Positions 51,301-59,965 of a stretch of DNA of 59,965 nucleotides are shown one piece after another. Every line of letters begins with the position of its first letter. Positions within the stretch are counted from its first letter, which is position 1. The DNA lies in NCBI GenBank assembly GCA_000310025.1, contig FN649755.1, forward strand, positions 67,154 to 127,118, in the 5' to 3' direction. Position numbers and translations under genes: made by a program. Under the pieces are notes generated by a model, which saw nothing but the letters and a program-made list of their open reading frames with translations, ran no database searches and was not told where the DNA came from. This DNA comes from Ectocarpus siliculosus. Its lineage: Eukaryota; Sar; Phaeophyceae; Ectocarpales; Ectocarpaceae.

Positions 51301-54195
51301 GTACACCCCTCACAAAATACCAAGCGTACCCGTACCTTACAGAAAACACCCTTTGCCAATTTCCCTCTTGCCAGCCAATAGTCCTCCAAAAAGAAAACCT
51401 TACGTACACACTGTTTCGTGTGCATGTCCAGCAAATAGACCTTATGTCTGACTTATTTCTTCATATTTTCCAACATGAGGTTCAACTTCATACGAGGTTC
51501 GTTCTTACGAGCGGTCCGGCACTGTACACAATTACTCCCGCCTCTCGCCCGGCAAACAACACAAGGCTCGGTGGACAAGATCATGCATGTACGATGTGTT
51601 TGTGTGTGGCATAGACTTGTGGCAGTAAGGGTGGCGTCCGCCTGGCGGGATATATGCAACCTGGTTTAATTTCGACGTAGCACTGCGCCGACCCTTGTAG
51701 TCGTGGCTGTTTCCTTGTGGTGCAGAACCGAACTTTCAAAATTGGATGTGTTATCTGTTATCTGTTGTTGTTGTTGTTGTTGCTGCTGCTGCCGCTGTTG
51801 CAGTTGCTGCTGCGAGTATATCGTCCCAGTCCCTGCTCAATACCTTCCAACACCCGTACCGGTTCAACAGGCGCGGACGTTAAACGAATGCTGTATGAAT
51901 GTATACGTGCGGGACAATATGTCATGGAGGTTGCCGCAAGATAACCGCACCCTATTTCCCCAAAGTAGGTCTACGTGCTTGTGCCAGTTTTTTTGATGCA
52001 GCCATAACCGAATCCAGACCTCCCACCTTCGGTGTTAGCCATGGCGACTATAATTTTCTTCTTCGATCGCAGTGTAGGCGTTCTTGCCAGGGTCCAAGAG
52101 TGCCTAGAAGCTGGCAGGGAAGCCCCCCGGCCGGATCTGCCAATGGGTCTGCCGTCCAGAAATGTGATACGAGGCGGGTCCGCAGTTAGGAACGATTTGG
52201 ATAGGGGACGAAGGCTCGACTGTTAACGAGACGTTGGATAGAAAGGTGTAAAGAAACACGCTTCGCCGAGGATCCCACACCAAACTCAATGGAATCGCCT
52301 ACACTCGACGAGGGTGGCGTAATAGGAAGGTGAGCCTTGACCTGTTTTTGACGTCAATTATCAGCGGTGCCCGGACTTGTTGTCTACAGGTCAAGGTACA
52401 TGCCGTAGGATGTGATGGATGCCGCGACGGTACAGCGTGCTTTCGGGCACACATGCGCGGTATGAGGTCCCCATAGACGGCAGTAAAATCGTTTCCCATG
52501 TGAACGATCGAATTTTTTAAGAAAGAAATGCAACTATGGTATACTGCATCATCGAAAAACGAACATTTTTTCTGCGGGATGCGCGCAATGCAGTTGTGAC
52601 TTGTCGTTTAGGCTCCTGAAACTTCGAGAGAACCCGGAGGCAGCCACCGGCCGTTAACCTCATCAAATCCAATACTCACATTTCATGGCAAATGAAGAAG
52701 GTGGCGGGGAAACATTCAACTTGGGTGCTACCAACGGTTTGGCGCCCACTACGGTTTGTCTTGTCCATCGATTTTCCACAGTTATTGGCATATACTACGT
52801 TGATTTCGGGGCACCGGACTATAACTCAAATCGCCATTCAGCTCAGCAGAGGCGGCTGCATCAGATGCATTGTCACACGGTTCGCAGCAGATTGGAACCA
52901 GCGGTTAACCACACTGGTCTGTGATTGGTATCGCAGCTTGCCTTGGGCAACCGTGCTGGTCCTCCAAGAGCTGGTTGTTTTTCTTTAGATTGCCTCTCGT
53001 TTCCACCGGGCGTTGCAAACGCGAAAGTTCAGTTGAACTCAACATTATCCTCTTGTAAAGTGATATAGGGCAGGAAGCAGATCTGGCCCGGGTGATGCGG
53101 TCTGTACGGTAGTAAAGGTTGATGTGCACACATTAGGGTAGGCTGCTGTGTATGCAGCTGGAGGTCGACGTAGGTTGGCGTTTGAAAAGCAGGCCGTGAT
53201 GAGGCGTCGCTAAAAACTTTCCTTACCGAAAACATGGTACACCTTTTATCACATCTGCGTGCCGCTCTACAAACTCACCCGAAGCTCGAACAGCTGTGTA
53301 CTTTCCGGTGGAGAGGGTCTCGCGCACATTGAGGTTTGACACTTTAAACGCTATGTAGTATGTACTTCTCCGTGCTGCGGCCATCGCCCAATACAACACG
53401 TGCGTCGCTATTCAACACTACACCCATTTTTGCGCGCCGAGTCTATTTTGATGACGATACTGCTGTAGCCATAATAATACAGCAGCCACCTCACGCTTGG
53501 GAATTTCTGCCGCTCTCGGCACAGCGAGGCTCTGGCCGTCCATCCTCCTCGAGGGCACCATGCTCTTCGATACATCCACGCCCATGCCCGTTTTAGCTCC
53601 GACAATGAAATGGACCCGAACGGAGTACTCACAGAAAAATCGAGGCGCCTCGGTGTGCGTCGAATGCGGCGCAAGTTTACAACACGAGTCGAGAGTTAGC
53701 GAAGCCCGGCTGTGTACAACCGCGACCTTTTGCTGTGGATTATCATATGTTCAAATACGTAAGATACCACACCCCCGTGATGACAGATTTCAAGAGCTCA
53801 ACTACAGCAGTACTCTGCAGCAGCAACAGCAGTGACAGACAGCAGTGCATTATGGAACCGTCTAGTTCTAGGCCCTTCCGAAAAAGGATCTATCCGATTG
53901 TGGCATCCTCTTGGAAACCTAGTCCCAGCGGGGGGGGGCGGTCCAATCAAACGAGCACAGCGTATTTCTCTCTACATGAGGCCGGCACCCTGCAGCCGGA
54001 CCCCGATTGTTTCTCAAAAGCATACTCAGCTCATGTTCCCACCTGGTTCAAAGGGATTTTTCGAGCCAGAGAGAGAGCCTGAAAGCATGACGAGGTCAAA
54101 TCTGAAAACAACTCTTGTTAGGTCCTGGGGGAACTGCTGTGGGGTGGAGGGTGCGGTGAACATCAAGAGCAGGTTACAAGTTCCGAGGTTTTTCA

Positions 54196-55430
54196 CGGAG
54201 TACCCTCTCCGGGCAGCGTTTATTCGTTTTTTTAAATGTCACGAAGCGGTGCGGAGCGGTTCATCCGAGGGCAAAAACGTCGCACGAAGCGCATGTATCT
54301 GTTACATTTTTAATGTCACGGAGCGGAGGGACCGGATTCTCCTTAGTACGGTTTTTTCACGGCGCGGTTTAGTTTACCCAGTACCATAAAACCGCGCGAA
54401 ACGGTGGCCTTGAGGACGGCCCACCGTCAGAAAAATCCATGGAAACCGCACGAACATCCTCACAAATGCACAAATCGACGGAGTACCTGGAATTTCATCA
54501 GAAACGCTGGGTTTGGTAAACCGAAAACCGTTTTTTCCAAACGGTATGCAGTGCTTGGAGGCAACCGGTAACACTGTACGCGTCCTCGCCGCCAGGACAG
54601 CCCAAACAGACCAAAAAGCTGTCGATAAATCAATTATTCAATTATTCAGATAAGAATCGATCCCCACATGGAGACCTCCTCGACTCATACGTTCCTGCAA
54701 CACGTACGTACAACAACAGCAGATGATTCCTCACTTGCCTCTCTTTGAAACTTGCCATACTACTGCTGTGGCACTTTGGTAGCACCAGGCGTCTCATGTA
54801 TTATTCAATCAAACAAATACACCCCGTCGGATACGACCTCGACAACCAGTTGCCCTCCCCCACGAGCGGCTTGGACAGGAGGATGCATTTGGCCTTCCCA
54901 ACAGACTGCACTGCAGCAGCTTCCCCAACTAGATGGGGCTAGCAGAACCACCACCACCAGTGCCAGCACCACTACGGCGAGGAGAGTGGTCGCCGGAAGG
55001 GCGGTCGCCGTGTCCGGGTGTCGACTCCATCAGAGACATGCACACGTCCACACGGACTGGTGTGCACGTAGTGCGTGTGGGGCGCGGACTGTGTGTGTGG
55101 TGCGTGGGCACGGTTGTTTAGTATGGATGCTGTGAAAATAGAAAAGGCCGTGACTCCGTGGGAAAAAAAACTTGACTACGTGGTAAAAGCGTGAGTGTAT
55201 TGCGGTTTTATCGGCGGTTGTGTGACGGAGTCACTCAAATCGCTGCGTGAAAAAACTGCTTGTATTTTTGCGAATCCACACGGAGCGGAGCGGTTTATCC
55301 GAAGGCCAATTTTTCACGGAGCGAGGCGTTTTCATTGTTTATGCCACGGAGGGGAAAGGTTTTTCTGCAAGGCCAAAGTCTTACGGGTCGGAGCGCTCCG
55401 TGGGAAAAGAACGCTCCGTGAACAACCCTG
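54196..55430 (+). repeat. Two diverged copies of a CACGGAGCGG-rich block
   Basis: At 54196-54380 and 55220-55430: TTTTTCACGGAG, GCGGAGCGGTT-ATCCGA-GGC, GTCACGGAGCGGAGGG / GCCACGGAGGGGAAAGG in the same order. About 1 kb apart. Confidence 0.5.
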
Positions 55431-57770
55431 AGAAATTCACCGTGGATTGCGCGTGCACAGTGTTCTCAGCCCCTGGCGATAAGCACCCCCGACGCCAACA
55501 GTTTGTGCACCAGAAGACTTAAGTGCGTATCTATCGCACAGGGACTGGCCAACTTGGCTTGGTAGCGGTAAAATGTGGGACGATTCAAACGACCGTAAAG
55601 TCTGTGAGCTTCCACGCCGACCGAGTTCTGAGCTTCAAGGAGTAGGATTTCCATCCTGCTCACAAGCACAGCATGTCAATTCCCAACATTTTTTGTTGCT
55701 TTTTTCCATTACGTATTTCGGAAATATCATGTTATATACATGGCTGCACGGTCAACGAGGAAAAGGGCTGGCTGAACCCTTTTCGCGATAAAAACTAAGG
55801 CGAAAGCACCGCAGGGGGAGAAATGGGGCAAAAATACAAACGAAGTTTTGAAGAAAGCTCCTCTATGATCGTTCCCTTGGGTGACCCCGACTGATACGTC
55901 AGGTATTTACGCCGAAAGGCATGTAAACCGACGCCAGAATAGACGGGACGAACACACACTGCCGAAAATGGCTGTAACAAGTGCGATGAGAGTGATGGCG
56001 TTGGCAGCAAGGAGGATGACACCAAAACATGAAGAACTCGAGTGCAAGGTAGCAGCATTGACAGAAACACGTACAGTTTTCCTCTGTTCCACTGTTTCTG
56101 TCTTGAACCCGGAGAATAGCTTAGCCTCCCCCATGCCGCCCCCTCACCCCCGCACGGGGTCCCAGTTAATGGCATCTAGAAGTGTTTTGTGTTTTCAACC
56201 ACAATGAGACTGGCGTATTTTCATTGGTGAGCCGGTTAGCGCGGTCGAAGCTGATCAGAAAATCACACGCATATTACTCGCGGGATGTCGAGAGTCATTA
56301 GACTTGATTTTAGTGTGGAAGCACGTTCTGTCGATGATTTTTCTTCGCCTCGCAACAAGATGGCCTGATGACCATGCCGCGGACTACAATAGTTCAATGT
56401 TAATTATGGCGCATCGCTCTTCCTTCAGAAGTTCCACATACTATACCTCTTGCGCTTCAGTCATTCGACATACCATACCTGTTCCGAACATTGCAACATC
56501 ACTGCCCGAAGTGCATGGGCCTAGGAGGTCTTCCTGCACTTGAGCAAGGAGACGCTCGTGCTGGACTGCTCCTGCGTCTCGCCATCAATTATTTGACGAC
56601 ACTGCCTTGCTATTCACAACAAATACTGCATCTGGTTGTCTATGCCCACAGATGAACCGTTTTCTGCGCGCTGACAAGGTACATTCCCCATTTCTCCAGT
56701 GAATCGCTGCCGCGGTGTGGCTGTGCGTCGCTGTGAAACTTGATTTTTTTGTGACCCTGAGACAAACAGGTTGGAATTCGGAAAATACCCCTTCGGCGGG
56801 GGGGGACTTTCTAAATCATTTACTCAGAACAAATCAAGCGTCGTCATCTGCGTCGGAACGAATTCCTGGATACATGTTCAGATTTCGTGAGCTCTACCGC
56901 TGTGAAACATACGTGATCTCGCCGGCTGTCTTGTGGAAAGTGGGGCGTGAGGCACATGCTCGGGAAAAATTCCGAACATCAACCACGGATACCGTTCGGA
57001 TGTCATCGGACCAAACACCTGTGTCGCATTGTTGCGTGCAAATGTTGCAACATCCAACATACCTTTGTCGGAGATTAGGCGCCGTCCCTCCCGCTTCGCT
57101 CTCTGTCGACGTTGCTGTGTGGCAAGAAGGCGACAAAGGTGCGCCTACACGCCTACACAGAGTAGCAGCGGAGCAGCAGTGCGCACGCCGCATTTTGTCG
57201 TGCAATAAGCCAACCCTAGTTTTGGTCAGTGCAAGAAGACTTGGGGTAGTTTAATCGCAGTATAATATATATATGTTGAGGCGTGATGGAATGGACTTGC
57301 GAATGATGGCTCTGGGAGCAGGGTTGGAATTAGTTCTGGTTGAGATATCGCCAAATAAGGTCATGAAAAGTGTGTGAGATGGAGACTAGAAGTGAGGAAG
57401 GTTTGGTTTATGGTTGGAATGATGAGCTTATGAGGGAATTCCAGTCAGTTGAGAGACAGAGAGATAGTTGGAGAGAAAGTGAAGCGGCGAATTGGACAGA
57501 CACAGGGAAGCGGCGCAATTAGCTCGTCGTGGCAGCTGACGTTGCATGCCCCCCCTTTTCAGTGTTCGAATTCCCTGCTGATCCCGGCCCACGAAGGCCT
57601 AAGAAACACACTTTGATCGCACGCACCTTCGAGACGCGAAACACACACGACCCCACCGGCACATCTACATAAATATCTAGGCGCCAGTAGGCCACCGCCG
57701 GCCGATTGCACGTCAGTGGCACCGAAGGAGGGGCTGTGTTTAATCGCACTGCTTGCGGTGTGGTCTTCCC

Positions 57771-59965
57771 ATGGCACAGAGAGGTGAGGGGGGGGAAGTG
57801 ACCAGCGATGAAGGGAGGGTTGGACACTCGGGCCACAGGGGTGGAGGTGGTTCTAAGGGCGGTGGGGTGGATGATGAAGGGTTGTCGACGGGAGGGGATG
57901 AGTCGACTGACAAAGGGGATGAGCCCGCTGATAAAGCGAGGGCGGTGAAGGGGGAAGTGGGGAAAGAGAGACCTCGGGAGGAGGGGAAAAAGAGGTCGGG
58001 TGGAGACGTTGAAGTGGGGGACTCACGTCAGACAAGGAAAGTGCTATCTAAGGGTGCACAGCAGACATCCGAGGATGCACAACGGAGAGAGGCTGAGGTC
58101 TCTGGGGGACAGGGAAGAGGGCCTGAGGGCAAGGCGGGTTATGAGGGTATTGCGCACGCTGGGGGGGGAAGTGCGTCGCGAAAGGGTGGAAGGGTGGATG
58201 ACTTGGAAAAGGGTGCGTCTTCAAGTCTAGCAAAAGGGCTGACGCAGATCACGGGAGATCGGGGCAAAGCGGGGTGTGAGGACGATGTGTCTGATAGTCG
58301 GGGGAGGGGTCTGACAAGAGACTCGGGGGCAGGGGCAAGGCGCCTCAGCGCAGACCGGAGAATGGCAATGGAGGCAATGGCAATGCCTGGGTTCCAAGCG
58401 TTAGCACCACGAAGTAAGAGGGGTGGGGAGGAATTTTACTCCCGTCGGACAAACGAAATGCGCAAAAGCAAGAGGTCACAGACAGCTGACGCGGGTCGTT
58501 TTTTTTTCTCGTACGTCAGGTGATAAGGGAGACGAAGGTCCGGTGAAGGAGGAAGACTCACGGAAGAGGGCGGGTGATGCCCAGGTGGAGGACAAGGGTG
58601 GGGAAGAGGATACAGAGTCCCAGGATGAGGTGCCTGCGGAAGTTGGGGAGGTGAGAAGCTCTTCGAGTGCGCTCCTTGACTTGTTACATTCGCATTTTGG
58701 GGGTGATCTAGAGGCTTTCCGAAGCCTGGTGTCGAATATGAGTGGAGGTGGAAAAACGGGACCCGAATCCGACGCTGAAATCGCAATCCGTCTGGGTGGG
58801 GAGGAAAGAGCAAGAATTCTAAGCGAACAACAACAACTCGAAGCTAGCGCGAAATTGGCAAGGGAGATGGAAAACACACTTCACGCAGCAGACAAGTATG
58901 TGTCACCCAAAAACGCACTCGAATCTAGCTGTGAAGCAGATGAGTCGAGCCAGCTGGTGTTTAGCAACTCTGAAACGGTGTCGGGTCATTCAGTGTTGGA
59001 GGGGAATCGCTTTGAGTCGTTGGTCGACGACAGTGAGGATGACCAGTTTCCTCCGCTACCATCCGTACCACGCGTGACTAACCCCTGGCAGGTGGTGGGC
59101 CAGAGGGGGTCAAAGAAGAAGAGGATGGCACCCCCCTCTCAACTATCTTTCACATCTCAAATGGTGATTTTATCGGAGAAAAACCTAGAGGTCAAACGGA
59201 AAGCCTTCGAGGGTAGTAAGAGCGAACTAGGCGAGATCAGAGTTCAGTTTGACAAGCTGAAAGAAACGGTGTCTGTCTTGGCTAGGAAGTGGGAAAGGGC
59301 GAAACAGGACCCAGAACTCGAAAAGTTGACCACGGACATCGCGAAATTGGCCCAGAAGGAGGAGGAGGTTAAGAAGAGGATGAAAGATGCAGAGAAGAAA
59401 AGGTCGTATTACGAGCAAGAGGTAGAAAAGGAGAAATCAAACCTCGCACGTGCGAAAACCGACAGAATCAACCTGCAAAAACGTGCAGACCTCACAAGGG
59501 CAAAGGGTGGGGCAGGGGTGAAGACATCCCTGGACAAATCCCAGGACGAATTAGCCCGTTTAAGGGACAAGTTTGGGGAGGTAAATCTCAAAAATCTGCA
59601 GTGCAGAAAAGAGGCAGAGACTGCCGCGAGTGCAGTGCGCACTGCCAAGGAAGCGGCGGGGGTAGAGAGTTTACCAGAGCCAGACACACCTGTTGAACAG
59701 ACCAAAGCCAAGAAGGCCCAGCCACAGTCCTCAAACAAGGGGGGAACAGAGAAGGGAAAAAGGGAAGAGTCAAGGAAGGGGGGGGGCTCCAAGGTGGAGG
59801 GAAAAGGGGTACCACAGAGTAAGGGGTACACTATTCCCAAGATAGTACCGCCCACCCAAGAAGACAGCGTCTATGAACAGATTCGGGCAAAATACCCTGG
59901 CCTAGATGGAAAGGCACTGGCTGACAAGGTGAAGGAGGGGGAAAGGCGGGCTGCATTCGATAAAG
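57771..59965 (+). CDS. Retrotransposon ORF1-like coiled-coil protein, frameshifted, runs off the right edge
   Basis: The ATG at 57771 opens a Gly/Glu/Lys-rich, disordered, highly charged frame that stops at 58521. From about 58508 the next frame (+1) stays open to the window end, over 480 codons. The switch falls at a nine-T run (58499-58507); one T fewer would keep a single frame. The second part has a segment NRFESLVDDSEDD, FPPLP, NPWQVVGQRGSKKK, of the kind seen in ORF1 proteins of non-LTR retrotransposons. It is followed by a long Lys/Glu coiled coil (about 59160-59650) and a basic Gly/Lys linker. Reverse transcriptase would be expected beyond the window. Alternatively it is a cellular coiled-coil protein. 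Splicing with an acceptor at CGTACGTCAG (58510-58519) is less likely because no donor fits. Confidence 0.55.

Larger units (their letters stand above)
49712..57770. other. Gene-poor repeat-containing DNA
   Basis: No gene supported. Contains minisatellites at 50838-51300, a (TTG)n/(CTG)n run at about 51763-51795, and an acceptor-like poly-pyrimidine plus short open segment at 52060-52224. It also holds two ~190-bp related blocks with CACGGAGCGG motifs (54196-54380, 55220-55430). Other stretches show only short, unconserved ORFs. Confidence 0.5.

Noticed and set aside
55907-56134. Minus-strand 75-codon frame with a hydrophobic segment
   Set aside because: One hydrophobic stretch in a short frame without good start context or partners is not enough to call a gene.

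Overview
The window looks like intron-rich nuclear DNA of a eukaryote. Genes are split into short exons (about 100-600 nt) separated by introns of 0.1-3.4 kb with GT/AG borders and T-rich acceptors. Intergenic and intronic DNA is full of short mobile elements and minisatellites. The gene mix (three-repeat MYB, seven-TM proteins, a Ulp/SENP peptidase, an FNIP-repeat protein) together with the intron style suggests a stramenopile, most likely a brown alga. That assignment is inference and was not tested by any search. There are no bacterial operons, rRNA, CRISPR arrays or viral genomes.

Layout. (1) 66-11042, plus: the 3' nine exons of a large R1R2R3-MYB transcription factor. All splice phases are consistent and give about 848 codons inside the window; the 5' end lies off the left edge. 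(2) 11043-15407: intergenic, with retroposon heads, a small membrane-peptide ORF and duplicated exon-like pieces. (3) 15408-23874 and 27317-33709, plus: two tandem paralogous five-exon genes for 330- and 327-residue seven-transmembrane proteins. Exons 1-4 have identical lengths (176, 175, 156, 230 nt) and phases in both. (4) 35566-35925 and 43316-43990: two arrays of degenerate self-complementary CTCATGAG-type repeats. They bracket an intron-rich Ulp/SENP-type SUMO-peptidase gene (about 36202-41525, plus) with an intact His-Asp-Gln-Cys active site. (5) 43991-48193: repeat-rich DNA with a module present three times. (6) 48194-49459 (open to 49711), minus: a protein built of about 17 FNIP 22-residue repeats. 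(7) 49712-57770: gene-poor DNA with AT-rich TACCGAAA/TTTCGGTA minisatellites. (8) 57771-59965, plus: the start of a charged coiled-coil ORF resembling ORF1 of a non-LTR retrotransposon, with one frameshift at a T9 run. It runs off the right edge.

Mobile elements: a retroposon family with an A-rich tail (seven copies or fragments), a TA-flanked MITE family with a TACCGTA terminus (six copies plus one relic), a second related MITE, a pogo/Tigger-like MITE, a 658-bp non-autonomous hAT-like element with an exact A8 target duplication, and a (CAA)n-tailed repeat.

The most unusual signal is structural. In the MYB gene almost every splice junction (donor or acceptor plus a few tens of exonic bases) is repeated tandemly inside the adjoining intron, with decaying splice sites. 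At one acceptor the site is triplicated with retroposon-head fragments between the copies. The same occurs at a donor of receptor gene A. This suggests introns here grow by tandem duplication across exon-intron junctions.
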